Shown piece by piece: positions 1 to 9,241 of a DNA stretch of 64,000 nt. A program made the position numbers and the translations under genes. The notes under the pieces are model-generated. The model made no database searches. It was not told the origin of the DNA and saw only the letters and a program-made list of their open reading frames with translations. Within the stretch, counting starts at the first letter, position 1; each line of letters opens with the position of its first letter. The stretch is taken from positions 124,001 through 188,000 of the forward strand of contig NC_008610.1 of NCBI RefSeq assembly GCF_000015105.1, in the 5' to 3' direction. Origin of the DNA: Candidatus Ruthia magnifica str. Cm (Calyptogena magnifica) (GTDB lineage Bacteria > Pseudomonadota > Gammaproteobacteria > PS1 > Pseudothioglobaceae).

Positions 1-758
1 GACTTAAAGAAAATAAGTTTGGTGTTGATATTGATGACGTCGTTCCTATTTATCGAATGGCACATAATTCACCTTATTTAGCTGTTAAAGGGCTGAATTG
101 TCATATTGGTTCACAATTAGTAGAAGTGTCTCCTTTTTTAGATGCGCTTGATAAAGTGCTTGAACTAGTTGCTAAGCTTGATAAGATTAATATTCGTATT
201 ACTCATTTGGATTTAGGTGGTGGTATTGGCATTAAATATAACAACGAACAAATAATTGACATTAATGCTTATATTGCCTCAATTCTTGACAAAGTGAAAA
301 TGAATGATTTAAAAATTATTTTAGAACCGGGTCGGGCAGTTGTTGGCAATGCCGGTGTATTTGTTACAAAAGTTGAATTTTTAAAGCAAAATTCAGACAA
401 GTCATTTGCAATTATTGACGGTGCAATGAATGATTTATTGAGGCCTGCTTTTTATCAAACTTATCATCAAGTATTGCCTGTTAATGAAAATGCTAAAGGT
501 GTTGATGCCAATTGGGATTTGGTGGGACCAATTTGTGAAACGGGTGATTTTTTAGCTAAAAATAGAAAGCTTTCTTTATCTGAAGGGGACTATTTAGCAC
601 TAATGTCTACTGGTGCTTATGGCTTTACCATGAGCTCAAATTATAATTCTCGTCCTAGAGTAGCGGAAGTAATGGTATCAGGCAATCAACATACACTAGT
701 GCGAGAACGCGAAACCATTCAAGATTTATTTAACAAAGAGCATATAATTAATGATTAA
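1..758 (+). CDS. lysA: Diaminopimelate decarboxylase, 5'-truncated by window edge
   Basis: Catalyses the last step of lysine synthesis, meso-diaminopimelate to L-lysine, with pyridoxal phosphate in the cytosol. The reading frame is open from base 3 through the left edge, so the N-terminal part with the PLP lysine lies outside; about 251 residues are visible. Family motifs seen are HIGSQ, a glycine-rich GGGIG, EPGRAVVGNAG (phosphate binding), the catalytic-site CETGD and the C-terminal YGFTMSSNYNSRPR. An ATG at 57 is internal, because upstream codons (KFGVDIDDVVPIYRMA) are typical LysA sequence. It overlaps the next gene by 8 bases, so the two are probably translationally coupled. Confidence 0.95.
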   Translation, partial: LKENKFGVDIDDVVPIYRMAHNSPYLAVKGLNCHIGSQLVEVSPFLDALDKVLELVAKLDKINIRITHLDLGGGIGIKYNNEQIIDINAYIASILDKVKMNDLKIILEPGRAVVGNAGVFVTKVEFLKQNSDKSFAIIDGAMNDLLRPAFYQTYHQVLPVNENAKGVDANWDLVGPICETGDFLAKNRKLSLSEGDYLALMSTGAYGFTMSSNYNSRPRVAEVMVSGNQHTLVRERETIQDLFNKEHIIND

Positions 759-1053
759 ATTAACCAACAATCAAAAAAAATTTCTTAGATCAAAAGGCCA
801 TAGTCTAGAACCTATCGTAATGGTAGGACAACATGGATTAAGTGAGTCTGTTTTGGTAGAACTTAAGGCAACCATGGAAAAGCATGAATTATTAAAAATT
901 AAAATACGCATTGACAAGAGAGAGGAAAAGCAAAAAATAATTGCTAAAATTATTAGTATTTATAATGCTTACTTGGTACAAGTAATTGGCAATATTGTGG
1001 TGATTTACCGCGGCTTTGATGAAGAACCACAAATTATCCTTCCAAGAAAGTAA
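751..1053 (+). CDS. yhbY: YhbY-family CRM-domain RNA-binding protein
   Basis: A 100-residue protein made of a single CRM domain. Such proteins associate with pre-50S ribosomal subunits in other bacteria. The sequence starts LTNNQKKFLRSKGHSLEPIV and contains the GxxG-type loop VMVGQHGLSESV, the diagnostic element of this fold. Length matches the family (about 97 residues in E. coli). It sits between lysA and lpxB with overlaps on both sides, so it belongs to the same transcript. The usual partners ftsJ and ftsH are not adjacent here; ftsH is at 34.8 kb. Confidence 0.9.
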   Translation: MIKLTNNQKKFLRSKGHSLEPIVMVGQHGLSESVLVELKATMEKHELLKIKIRIDKREEKQKIIAKIISIYNAYLVQVIGNIVVIYRGFDEEPQIILPRK

Positions 1054-2146
1054 GGGCCCAATAAAGATTGCAATTAGTGCGGCTGAAACCTCAGGTGATC
1101 TGATTGGTTCCAAGTTAATTAAATCCTTAAAAAAGCAAAAATCCAATGTTAGTATTGAAGGGTTAGCTGGGGATAAAATGATTGCTGCTGGATGTGTACA
1201 ACGTTGGGATCAAAAGCAAATCAATGTGATGGGTTTTAGTGAAGTTTTAAAAAAATTGCCATTTTTATTACGTTTGCGAAAACTTATTATTGTCTATTTT
1301 TCTAATCAAAAACCAGATGTTTTTATTGGTGTTGATGCGCCAGATTTTAATTTTGTAATTGAAAGGAAGCTTAAATCTCAAGGTGTAAAAACTGTACATT
1401 TTATTTCGCCTTCGATTTGGGCTTGGCGCCAATTTCGGATTAAAAAAATTAAACAATCATCAGATTTAGTGTTGTGTTTATTTCCATTTGAAGTGGATTT
1501 TTATCAAGCGCATAATCAAAGAGCATTATTTGTTGGGCATCCTTTAGCGCAGAGTTTGCTACCTAGAAAATCACATATTAAGACAAAAAATATTCTTCTA
1601 ATGCCGGGTTCTAGACAAAGTGAAGTTAAGAGATTACTACCTGAAATGTTGCTAGCAGCTAAAATAATGTTAGTGCAAGATCCAATGTTAACCTTTCACT
1701 TGGCTTTAGCGAATGATGAATTATTAAATTGGGCAACTACTCAAGTAGAGAATATTCCAGTTGAAATTTCACTTGGGCGTGCACATGCGTGCATGTTAAA
1801 CGTAGACTTGGCATTAGTTGCATCGGGCACTGCGACGTTAGAGTTGGCACTGGTTGGTGTACCAATGGTGGTTGTTTATAAGTTGTCTAGTGTTAGTTAT
1901 TTTATTGCTTTAATATTAGTTAAGAGTAAATATATTAGCCTGCCAAATATAATTGCCAATAAAAATTTAGTGCCAGAGCTGATTCAAAATAATGCCAATG
2001 GCAACAATATCGCCAAACATGCCATGGTAATTATGAGCCGTGATAATAAAACCTTAATCAAAGAATTTAATGCAATTCATCAACAACTAAATTTAGGCTC
2101 TAGTGATGAGTCAGCGCGTATTATTTATGAATTTATCAACGAGTAA
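1019..2146 (+). CDS. lpxB: Lipid-A-disaccharide synthase
   Basis: Joins UDP-2,3-diacylglucosamine and lipid X into the lipid A disaccharide at the inner face of the cytoplasmic membrane (glycosyltransferase family 19). Family hallmarks are AAETSGDLIGSKLI near the N-terminus, GVDAPDFNF, SPSIWAWR, LLMPGSRQSEVKRLLP and VASGTATLELAL. About 375 residues, close to the usual 380. The ATG at 1019 is preferred; a TTG lies one codon earlier at 1016. Either start overlaps yhbY by about 35 bases. lpxA, lpxD and fabZ, the common neighbours, are absent here. Confidence 0.93.
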   Translation: MKNHKLSFQESKGPIKIAISAAETSGDLIGSKLIKSLKKQKSNVSIEGLAGDKMIAAGCVQRWDQKQINVMGFSEVLKKLPFLLRLRKLIIVYFSNQKPDVFIGVDAPDFNFVIERKLKSQGVKTVHFISPSIWAWRQFRIKKIKQSSDLVLCLFPFEVDFYQAHNQRALFVGHPLAQSLLPRKSHIKTKNILLMPGSRQSEVKRLLPEMLLAAKIMLVQDPMLTFHLALANDELLNWATTQVENIPVEISLGRAHACMLNVDLALVASGTATLELALVGVPMVVVYKLSSVSYFIALILVKSKYISLPNIIANKNLVPELIQNNANGNNIAKHAMVIMSRDNKTLIKEFNAIHQQLNLGSSDESARIIYEFINE

Positions 2147-2963
2147 ATATATTCTTGATAGCGTAGCATTGGCATTGGCTGAGGACTTTGGTACTGGCGA
2201 TGTTTCTGCTGATTTATTTTTAAACAAAACAATAATCTCAGCTGAGATTATATCAAGAGAATTTAGCGTTATTTGTGGCATAGAATATGCACAAAGTACA
2301 TTTTTATTGCTTGATGATAAAATCAAACTAGATTGGAAAATTAAAGATGGTGAGTGTATTAGTTCAGGGCAGATTTTGTGTATTTTAATAGGCTCTTCCA
2401 AGGCTATTATTAGTGCTGAAAGGGTAGCGCTTAATTTTTTACAGATGCTAAGCTCTGTGGCGACAAAAACTCATGATTTAGTGAGTAAAATTAATCACAC
2501 TAATGCACAATTGATAGACACTAGAAAGACTATTCCTGGGCTAAGATTGGCGCAAAAATACGCAGTAAAATGCGGCGGTGGTGTTAACCATCGTATGGGC
2601 TTGTATGATTGTGTTATGCTGAAAGAAAATCATATTATTGCTTTAGGTTCAATCACTTTAGCAGTTAAATTAGCAATAGAGCAATACCCAAATCTTCCTT
2701 TAATTGTTGAAGTTGAGGATTTGAGTCAATTACAAGAAGTGCTCATACTTAGTGGTGTAGCCAGAGTATTGTGTGATAATTTTTCCATAAGTGATTTAAT
2801 ACAAGCGGTTGGTTTAGCTAAAGGTAAATTACCCTTAGAGGCTTCTGGTAATATCAATGAAAACAATATTGTTGAAGTTGCTAATACTGGCGTTGATTTT
2901 ATCTCTACAGGCAGTATCACTAAGAATATTCAAGCAATAGATTTATCTTTAAGATTTATTTGA
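2127..2963 (+). CDS. nadC: Nicotinate-nucleotide pyrophosphorylase (carboxylating)
   Basis: Converts quinolinate and PRPP to nicotinate mononucleotide, CO2 and pyrophosphate, the third step of de novo NAD synthesis. Signature segments are DTRKTIPGLRLAQKYAVKCG, GGGVNHRMGLYDCVMLKENH and EVEDLSQL, with a final EASGNI...VDFISTGSIT. From the ATG at 2127 it is 278 residues; an in-frame GTG/ATG at 2103/2106 would add eight residues and deepen the overlap with lpxB. Its 3' end overlaps the convergent cysQ gene by 15 bases. Confidence 0.93.
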   Translation: MNLSTSKYILDSVALALAEDFGTGDVSADLFLNKTIISAEIISREFSVICGIEYAQSTFLLLDDKIKLDWKIKDGECISSGQILCILIGSSKAIISAERVALNFLQMLSSVATKTHDLVSKINHTNAQLIDTRKTIPGLRLAQKYAVKCGGGVNHRMGLYDCVMLKENHIIALGSITLAVKLAIEQYPNLPLIVEVEDLSQLQEVLILSGVARVLCDNFSISDLIQAVGLAKGKLPLEASGNINENNIVEVANTGVDFISTGSITKNIQAIDLSLRFI

Positions 2964-3707
2964 GGCAAAGAAAATTGGGCTGGTTAAATTGTCTTTAGTA
3001 TTGTAACTTAGAGGCTTTCCATCTTGATTAACAACACTGCCACCTGCGCCTTGTAAAATGCATACCCCAGCAGCAGTATCCCATTCAGAACAAGGGCCAA
3101 ATTTTGGATAATAGTCATACCTACCTTCTGCAATAGCGCAAAATTTTAGTGCGCTACCCAGTTGAGACACCTTATAAGCGCTGTATTTTCCTAAGTGTTC
3201 TTGCAATTGTTTGTTGTGTGACGACCAATGACCAATAACAATTTTTAAGGGGTGATGGTTTGTGTGTGCATTTAATGTCTGAATAACGCCTTCTTGTTTG
3301 AAGGTGTTGTTTGCATCTGTTGTATAGTAGTGTGTTTTACTTAGTGGCGCATAAATCATGCCAAATATTGGTTTATGTTGTTTAATATAAGCAATACAAA
3401 TACAAAATTCACCTGTTTGTTCAAGAAAGTCACGGGTGCCATCAAGTGGGTCAATTAACCAGTATTCATGCCATTTAGAACGTTCAGAAAATTCAATTAC
3501 TTCAGATTCTTCTGAAAGAATAGGTGTGTTTGGCGTGAGTTTTGAGAGTGTTTTAATAATTAGCTTATGTGCGTTTTTATCAGCAATGGTCAGTGGCGTT
3601 TCGTCTGATTTTATTTTAATATTAAGTTCACTTTTATAAAGTGACATAATCATATCACCAGCTTGAGTGGTTAACCTAATTAATGGTGGTATAAGTAAGT
3701 CAAACAC
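2949..3707 (-). CDS. cysQ: 3'(2'),5'-bisphosphate nucleotidase CysQ
   Basis: Inositol-monophosphatase-superfamily enzyme that hydrolyses 3'-phosphoadenosine 5'-phosphate (PAP), a by-product of sulfate assimilation and of some carrier-protein modification, to AMP. Metal-binding motifs are visible: SEES, DPLDGTRDFL and the C-terminal EWDTAAG. 252 residues, within the family range. It is the last gene of the minus-strand run, behind tRNA-Ile2. Substrate specificity within the superfamily (CysQ rather than SuhB) is judged from overall sequence and is slightly uncertain. Confidence 0.88.
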   Translation of the reverse strand: MFDLLIPPLIRLTTQAGDMIMSLYKSELNIKIKSDETPLTIADKNAHKLIIKTLSKLTPNTPILSEESEVIEFSERSKWHEYWLIDPLDGTRDFLEQTGEFCICIAYIKQHKPIFGMIYAPLSKTHYYTTDANNTFKQEGVIQTLNAHTNHHPLKIVIGHWSSHNKQLQEHLGKYSAYKVSQLGSALKFCAIAEGRYDYYPKFGPCSEWDTAAGVCILQGAGGSVVNQDGKPLSYNTKDNLTSPIFFASNKS

Positions 3708-3739
3708 TGTTATATTTACATGATAAGTATTGATGAAAA

Positions 3740-3816
3740 TGGTGGGCCTACTTGGGCTTGAACCAAGGACTAATCGATTATGAGTCGATTGCTCTAACCA
3801 ACTGAGCTATAGGCCC
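3740..3816 (-). tRNA. tRNA-Ile2 (CAU anticodon, lysidine type)
   Basis: A 77-nt cloverleaf including an encoded CCA, transcribed leftward. Acceptor stem GGGCCTA/TAGGCCC, D-loop AGCTCAGTTGGTTAGAGC, anticodon arm ATCGACTCATAATCGAT with CAT anticodon, T-arm ending GGTTCAAGCCC. The CAT anticodon could mean Met or Ile2. The arm sequence matches the ileX pattern, and C4-G69 and C5-G68, determinants for TilS, are present, so I assign Ile2. TilS itself is encoded at 18.7-19.9 kb. The tRNA begins only 7 bases after the rpoD stop codon, so it may be co-transcribed with rpoD. Confidence 0.9.
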
Positions 3817-3823
3817 TAAAGAA

Positions 3824-5626
3824 TTATTCTAGGAAACTTTGTAATTTATGTGCACGAGAAGGGTGTCTTAGCTTGCGTAGTGCTTTGGCCTCAATTTGAC
3901 GAATGCGCTCACGGGTGACATCAAATTGACGACCAACTTCTTCTAAAGTGTGATCGGTATTCATATCAATACCAAAACGCATTTTTAATACTTTAGCCTC
4001 GCGAGGCGATAAGTTAGAAAGTAATTCGCTTGTGGTTTCTCTTAAACTTTCTTTGGTGGTTATCTCAACGGGTGAAGACAGATTAGTGTCTTCAATAAAA
4101 TCACCAATATTAGAGTCTTCATCATCACCAACCGGGGTTTCCATTGACAAAGGCTCTTTGGAAATTTTTAGGATTTTTATAATTTTGTATTCTGGCAGTT
4201 CCATTTCAGTTGCTAACTCTTCAGGAGAAGCTTCGCGACCAAATTTCTGCAAGAGTTGGCGACGTACACGATTAAGTTTATTGATGGTTTCAATCATGTG
4301 AACTGGAATACGAATGGTACGTGCTTGGTCTGCAATAGAGCGAGTAATAGCCTGACGAATCCACCAAGTAGCGTAAGTAGAGAACTTGTAACCACGACGA
4401 TATTCAAATTTATCAACTGCCTTCATTAAGCCAACATTGCCTTCTTGAATTAGGTCCAAGAATTGTAATCCGCGGTTGGCATATTTTTTCGCAATTGAAA
4501 TTACCAATCTAAGGTTTGCTTCAATCATTTGCGATTTTGCTTTTTTAGCACGACGATCACCACGACGATACATTTTATTCAATGTTTTAAGCTCAGTAAT
4601 AGTGAGTTGCATTTCTTCTTCAAATTGTTGGAGATTTTTTTGTGCATAATAAATTTCATCTTTACTGACTTTTAGTTTTTCTTCAGTTTTTTCATCTAGT
4701 TTGATGGCACTAAGCCAGTCAAAATTGGTTTCATTTTTAGAAAATGATTCAAAAAAATATAATCGATTCATGCCTGCATCTAAGCACTTGTTTTGAATGG
4801 TTTTTTCTTGTTTTTTGACTTGCTCCACGCGGTTACAAATAACCTCTATCATGGTATTGACTAGTTTGGGCGCTAGGCGTAAGTCTGACAAACTTTGGGA
4901 TAATTGTTGGCGCATTTCAATTGTTTTTTTATGACGAAAACCGAGTTTTTCATTGGTTTCGTTGTAAGTTTTAGAACATTTTGATATGGTTTCAAAACGG
5001 TTATACACTTGATTTTCATCGGGCCCTGTGTATTCCATGTCCTCATGTTCTTCGTCGTTATCAAACTTGCCTGCATCAAAAGCGGCTTTTTTTACAGCAA
5101 AGTCTTCTGTATCGCCTTGATAGCCAATAATTACGTCGGTCATCTTACATTTTCCTTCTTCTAGGCGGGTGTGCGCTTTGAAGAAAAAGTCAGTAATCAC
5201 AGGGTATAAAGTAATACCCTTCATGATTTCAAACACGCCAGCTTCAATTTCTTTAGCAATGCGGATTTCATCTTCTTGTTCTAGTAAATCAACAACGCCC
5301 ATTTCACGCATGTACATTCTAACTGGGTCTGTTGTTCTGCCAAATTCTGAATCCAGTGCTGCAAGTGCTGCTATTGCAGCTTCTGCTGAAGTTGATTGTG
5401 CTTTAGCACCAGATTCAACCACCAAAGTATCTGCATCTGGAACAATATCAGAAACGGCAATATCTAACTCTTCAAGAATCGTAACAATAGGCTCTACTTG
5501 TTCTTGTGTTAACAAGTCTTCTGGCAGAATGTCGTTAATTTCAGAGTAGGTTAAGTAGCCTTTCTCTTTGCCAGCCATGATTAATTTTTGTAGTGATTGC
5601 TTGTGTGCTTTAGTTGTGGATTTCAT
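3824..5626 (-). CDS. rpoD: RNA polymerase primary sigma factor (sigma-70)
   Basis: The housekeeping sigma factor. 600 residues, similar to other gammaproteobacterial RpoD proteins (about 613). Seen in order: an N-terminal region 1.1; region 1.2 starting [11 protein letters not shown]; a long acidic non-conserved insert; region 2 with [39 protein letters not shown] and [12 protein letters not shown]; region 3; and a helix-turn-helix in region 4 ([20 protein letters not shown]) with the end LRKLRHP. It follows prs by about 100 bases. The usual dnaG and rpsU neighbours are not here. Confidence 0.97.
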   Translation of the reverse strand: MKSTTKAHKQSLQKLIMAGKEKGYLTYSEINDILPEDLLTQEQVEPIVTILEELDIAVSDIVPDADTLVVESGAKAQSTSAEAAIAALAALDSEFGRTTDPVRMYMREMGVVDLLEQEDEIRIAKEIEAGVFEIMKGITLYPVITDFFFKAHTRLEEGKCKMTDVIIGYQGDTEDFAVKKAAFDAGKFDNDEEHEDMEYTGPDENQVYNRFETISKCSKTYNETNEKLGFRHKKTIEMRQQLSQSLSDLRLAPKLVNTMIEVICNRVEQVKKQEKTIQNKCLDAGMNRLYFFESFSKNETNFDWLSAIKLDEKTEEKLKVSKDEIYYAQKNLQQFEEEMQLTITELKTLNKMYRRGDRRAKKAKSQMIEANLRLVISIAKKYANRGLQFLDLIQEGNVGLMKAVDKFEYRRGYKFSTYATWWIRQAITRSIADQARTIRIPVHMIETINKLNRVRRQLLQKFGREASPEELATEMELPEYKIIKILKISKEPLSMETPVGDDEDSNIGDFIEDTNLSSPVEITTKESLRETTSELLSNLSPREAKVLKMRFGIDMNTDHTLEEVGRQFDVTRERIRQIEAKALRKLRHPSRAHKLQSFLE

Positions 5627-5727
5627 AAATTAAAGTTAATGTGTTTGACAAAACAAAAGATGGATTATACCCAAAGTTATTGGTTAAAAATCATAGCCTT
5701 GTATTGTGGTATTTTTCTATTCGACTA

Positions 5728-6681
5728 TTACGTAAAAATAGTACTAATAGATTGCTCTTCGCTAATTCGTTTGATAACCTCAGCCATCGTTGGTGCAATG
5801 GACAATTGTCTAATTTTAGAGCAGTTGGTAGCATCGGCATTAAGTGGAATGGTGTTGGTTGTTACCAACTTATTTAGCTCAGAGCTTCTAATATTATGAA
5901 TTGCATTGCCAGAAAGAACGGCGTGTGTAGTGTAGGCCACTACTTTTTTAGCGCCCCGTTGTTTTAAAATGCCAGCGGCTTGACAAAGTGTACCAGCGGT
6001 ATCAACCATGTCATCAATCAGAATGCAAGTTCTACCCTCAACATCACCAATAACATTCATGATTTTAACCATGTTGGGTGCTGGACGTCGTTTGTCAATA
6101 ATGGCAAGGTCTGCATCAAATAGGCGCTTTGCAGCAGCACGTGCCCTTATTACGCCGCCTACATCAGGAGATACAACAACAATATCTTGGTAATTTTTAG
6201 ATAAGATGTCTTCAATTAGAACGGGTTGAGCGTAAATATTATCAATTGGAATATTGAAAAATCCTTGAATTTGATCTGCGTGCAAATCAACGGTTAATAT
6301 TCGATCTACACCTGCAGATTCAACCATTTTTGCAGCAAGTTTTGCTGTGATGGGTACGCGAGTTAGGCGCGATCTACGATCTTGTCTTGAATAGCCGAAA
6401 TAAGGTACAACAGCAGTAATTCGTGTAGCTGACGAGCGTTTAAGCGCATCAACGATAACCAAAAGTTCCATTAAGGTTTCAGCTGGAGAAGGCCCACAAG
6501 TAGGCTGAATTATAAAGACATCACAACCACGTACATTTTCTAATATTTCAACTTGAGATTCACCATCGCTAAATCTACCCACCAGTGCTTTACCTTGTAC
6601 AACATTTAAATTAGAAATGATTTCTCCAGAAAGTTCAGGATTAGCATTACCGCTAAAGATTTTAATTTTCTCAAGAGACAT
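5728..6681 (-). CDS. prs: Ribose-phosphate pyrophosphokinase
   Basis: Makes PRPP from ribose 5-phosphate and ATP, feeding nucleotide, histidine, tryptophan and NAD synthesis. 317 residues. Motifs: [10 protein letters not shown] at the N-terminus, [13 protein letters not shown] (catalytic flexible loop), [12 protein letters not shown], and the PRPP-binding loop [17 protein letters not shown]. Two PRPP-using enzymes, trpD upstream and nadC nearby, lie in this window. Gene order ispE-tRNA-Gln-prs is conserved in many gammaproteobacteria. Confidence 0.96.
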   Translation of the reverse strand: MSLEKIKIFSGNANPELSGEIISNLNVVQGKALVGRFSDGESQVEILENVRGCDVFIIQPTCGPSPAETLMELLVIVDALKRSSATRITAVVPYFGYSRQDRRSRLTRVPITAKLAAKMVESAGVDRILTVDLHADQIQGFFNIPIDNIYAQPVLIEDILSKNYQDIVVVSPDVGGVIRARAAAKRLFDADLAIIDKRRPAPNMVKIMNVIGDVEGRTCILIDDMVDTAGTLCQAAGILKQRGAKKVVAYTTHAVLSGNAIHNIRSSELNKLVTTNTIPLNADATNCSKIRQLSIAPTMAEVIKRISEEQSISTIFT

Positions 6682-6753
6682 AGAGGATTAATCAATACTA
6701 AATAAAGTGGCCAAATTATACGCTGATAAGAAAGACAAGGCATAAAAAGAAGT

Positions 6754-6828
6754 TGGCTGGGCTGGCAGGATTTGAACCTGCGAATGACGGGATCAAAACC
6801 CGTTGCCTTACCGCTTGGCGACAGCCCA
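6754..6828 (-). tRNA. tRNA-Gln (UUG)
   Basis: A 75-nt gene with encoded CCA: acceptor TGGGCTG/CAGCCCA, D-arm TCGCCAAGCGGTAAGGCA, anticodon arm ACGGGTTTTGATCCCGT with TTG anticodon, T-arm CAGGTTCAAATCCTG. It lies between ispE and prs on the same strand. The ispE stop codon is inside its 5' half (21-base overlap), so processing of the tRNA would cut the ispE message close to its stop. Confidence 0.95.
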
Positions 6829-7665
6829 ACTATGAATCGGAGAAGTGTTGATTGCACGTGTTACAAAACTCATCCATTTTTTTGGCACTTTTTTAGCCGC
6901 TGCCAAAGCGTCTTTCTCAGTTAAGAATTCATTAAAAACACAGCTACCTGTGCCGCTCATTCTAACTTGGCTAATATGATTAGCACAAGTATTAAGGTGT
7001 TTTAGTGCAACACCAATTTCTGCCTCCAATGCTATAGCTGCTTGTAAGCAGTCATTATGAGTATTTATAAGTTCAGAGAACTTGGCTATTTTCCCTTGAG
7101 GTTTGCTCATTGTCAATGCATAATGAGAAAAAATTTCTTTAGTTGAAGTATGTTTGTTAATAAAGACAACCAAATAATAATAATTAGGCATTTTAATAGG
7201 GCTTAGAATTTCTCCTATACCTTCCGCCCAAGCGCTTTTAGCAAAGATAAATACAGGTACATCTGCACCTAGATTCAATCCCAATTTCATGAGTTGTGGT
7301 TGGGTTAATTTTGTATCCCAAAGTTGATTAAGTGCCACTAACGTGGTTGCTGCATCTGAAGAGCCACCTCCTAAGCCACCACCAATTGGAATATTTTTAA
7401 CGATTGAGAGGTTAGCACCCAACGTTGTGCCAGTGTATTCTTGAAGTACTTTGGCTGCCTTAACGATTAAATCTTGGCTTTGCTCTACATCTTCATTACC
7501 ATTAATACGTTTAATAACGCCACCATTAGTGATAGAAAATTTTAATTCATCGTAATAATCAAGCATTTGAAAAATGGTTTGCAAATTATGATAACCATCC
7601 TCTCTTTTGTTGTTAATATGCAAAAATAAATTAATTTTTGCAGGGGCGAGCCAAGTACTAGACAT
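6808..7665 (-). CDS. ispE: 4-diphosphocytidyl-2-C-methyl-D-erythritol kinase
   Basis: GHMP-family kinase of the non-mevalonate (MEP) isoprenoid pathway. It phosphorylates CDP-methylerythritol at the 2-hydroxyl. Seen: N-terminal [13 protein letters not shown], the ATP-binding glycine loop [17 protein letters not shown], and a C-terminal [12 protein letters not shown]. 285 residues, typical. The start overlaps the orn stop by 8 bases. The C-terminal HSWAVAKR is encoded by the first bases of tRNA-Gln. Confidence 0.94.
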   Translation of the reverse strand: MSSTWLAPAKINLFLHINNKREDGYHNLQTIFQMLDYYDELKFSITNGGVIKRINGNEDVEQSQDLIVKAAKVLQEYTGTTLGANLSIVKNIPIGGGLGGGSSDAATTLVALNQLWDTKLTQPQLMKLGLNLGADVPVFIFAKSAWAEGIGEILSPIKMPNYYYLVVFINKHTSTKEIFSHYALTMSKPQGKIAKFSELINTHNDCLQAAIALEAEIGVALKHLNTCANHISQVRMSGTGSCVFNEFLTEKDALAAAKKVPKKWMSFVTRAINTSPIHSWAVAKR

Positions 7666-8200
7666 TAATAAAAACGTTTCGGTAATGTTTTAACTCATCA
7701 ATTGAGTCCTGTATATCAGAAAGCGCCAAATGTGCGGAATCTTTTTCAAATATCATTTTTGCATTAGGCTTCCAGCGTATAACCAGCTCTTTAAGAGTAG
7801 AAACATCAATATGACGGTAGTGAAAAAATCGCTCCAGTGTTGGCATGTAATTGTACAAAAAACGTCTATCTTGACAAATGGTATTGCCACACATTGGTGA
7901 GGCGCCTGTGTGTACATATTTTTTTAAAAATTCTAAGGTTTGGGCTTCTGCCTGTTTGCAAGAAAGGCTACTCTCTCTAACACGCCTAAGTAGCCCAGAA
8001 CTAGTATGGTGTTCGGTATTCCACTGGTCCATATTACTTAGAATTTCATCGTTTTGATGAATGACTAAGGAGGGACCTTGCGCAATAATATGAAGTTGTA
8101 CATTAGTGACAATGGTGGCAATTTCAATAATGACATCTTTTTCAGGTATAAGCCCTGTCATTTCTAAATCAATCCAAATGAGGTTGGTCTTTTTATTCAT
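7658..8200 (-). CDS. orn: Oligoribonuclease
   Basis: DEDDh 3'-5' exonuclease that degrades 2-5 nt RNA leftovers (and pGpG) to mononucleotides. The N-terminus [12 protein letters not shown] carries the first acidic pair; later motifs include [13 protein letters not shown] and the [14 protein letters not shown] region with the final His/Asp. 180 residues from the ATG at 8200. An upstream in-frame start at 8221 would add seven residues that do not resemble the family. It overlaps ispE and follows trpD by 14 bases. Confidence 0.94.
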   Translation of the reverse strand: MNKKTNLIWIDLEMTGLIPEKDVIIEIATIVTNVQLHIIAQGPSLVIHQNDEILSNMDQWNTEHHTSSGLLRRVRESSLSCKQAEAQTLEFLKKYVHTGASPMCGNTICQDRRFLYNYMPTLERFFHYRHIDVSTLKELVIRWKPNAKMIFEKDSAHLALSDIQDSIDELKHYRNVFINV

Positions 8201-8214
8201 TATAAAGACCAATA

Positions 8215-9234
8215 TTAACAATCTGTTGATTCACGGACAAAATCATCCAATTTTTGATGTGCTACATCGCTGTTTAAAATGTTAAGCGCTTTATTAACAC
8301 CCTTTTGTAGTGAATTTGCAAGTCCACATACATAAATAGCTGCACCTGAATTAAGGGCGATGATATTTTTAGCCACTCCGTCTTTACCATCAAGTGCTTG
8401 TTGAATTAGTACTAATGAATAGTCCGCATTGTTGGCTTTTATGTCATTTAAATTACCTAGTGGTAGACTAAAATCAGCAGGGTTGATGGTGTAAGTGCTA
8501 ACTTGACCATTTTTCAATTCAGCCACAAACGTGTCATCAGCAATTGAAATTTCATCTAAGCCATCTTTAGAATGTACAACAATGACATGTTTAGATCCTA
8601 AATTTTTTAAAACATAAGCAATGGGCTCAACTAAAGATTGAGCATAAACCCCCATGACCTGATTAGGTACTTTAGCAGGGTTAGTTAATGGACCTAAGAC
8701 ATTAAAAATAGTTTTAATGGCAAGGTCTTTGCGTGGCTCAATGACGTGTTTCATGGCAATGTGATGAAAAGGTGCAAACATAAACCCGATGCCAATTTTT
8801 TCAATACATTTGCTAATTTTTTCAACACTCATATCAAGATTAACACCTGCTGCCTTTAAAACATCAGCACTGCCTGATTTTGAAGAAATACTACTATTAC
8901 CATGCTTGGCAACCGATCCGCCAGCAGCAGCTACAACAAAGGTACACGCAGTTGAAATGTTAAACAATCCCAGTCCATCACCACCTGTACCACAAGTGTC
9001 TACTAAGTGCTTGGTGTTTTTAATAGTGACACTTTTGACCAAAGAACGCATGGTTTTAGCAGCGGCAGTAATTTCATCAACACTTTCACCTTTTATCGCA
9101 AGGCCAACTAAAAAACCACCAATTTGTGCATCAGTAGTTTTGCCTGTCATAATGTCATTCATCACCTTATGCATCTCATTTTCACTAAGATCTTGTTTTT
9201 TAATAATTTGTTTAATTGCTTGTTGTATATTCAT
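8215..9234 (-). CDS. trpD: Anthranilate phosphoribosyltransferase
   Basis: Second step of tryptophan synthesis: anthranilate + PRPP to phosphoribosyl-anthranilate. 339 residues. Motifs seen are [18 protein letters not shown] (PRPP site), [19 protein letters not shown] (anthranilate/PRPP contacts), and ARM-type helical N-terminus. No other trp gene is in the window, so it is separated from the rest of the pathway. It sits between pepP and orn, 7 bases from the pepP stop. Confidence 0.95.
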   Translation of the reverse strand: MNIQQAIKQIIKKQDLSENEMHKVMNDIMTGKTTDAQIGGFLVGLAIKGESVDEITAAAKTMRSLVKSVTIKNTKHLVDTCGTGGDGLGLFNISTACTFVVAAAGGSVAKHGNSSISSKSGSADVLKAAGVNLDMSVEKISKCIEKIGIGFMFAPFHHIAMKHVIEPRKDLAIKTIFNVLGPLTNPAKVPNQVMGVYAQSLVEPIAYVLKNLGSKHVIVVHSKDGLDEISIADDTFVAELKNGQVSTYTINPADFSLPLGNLNDIKANNADYSLVLIQQALDGKDGVAKNIIALNSGAAIYVCGLANSLQKGVNKALNILNSDVAHQKLDDFVRESTDC

Positions 9235-9241
9235 AATATTA

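Noticed and set aside
3740-3816. Elongator tRNA-Met
   Set aside because: Anticodon is CAT, but stem sequences and TilS determinants fit tRNA-Ile2 better.
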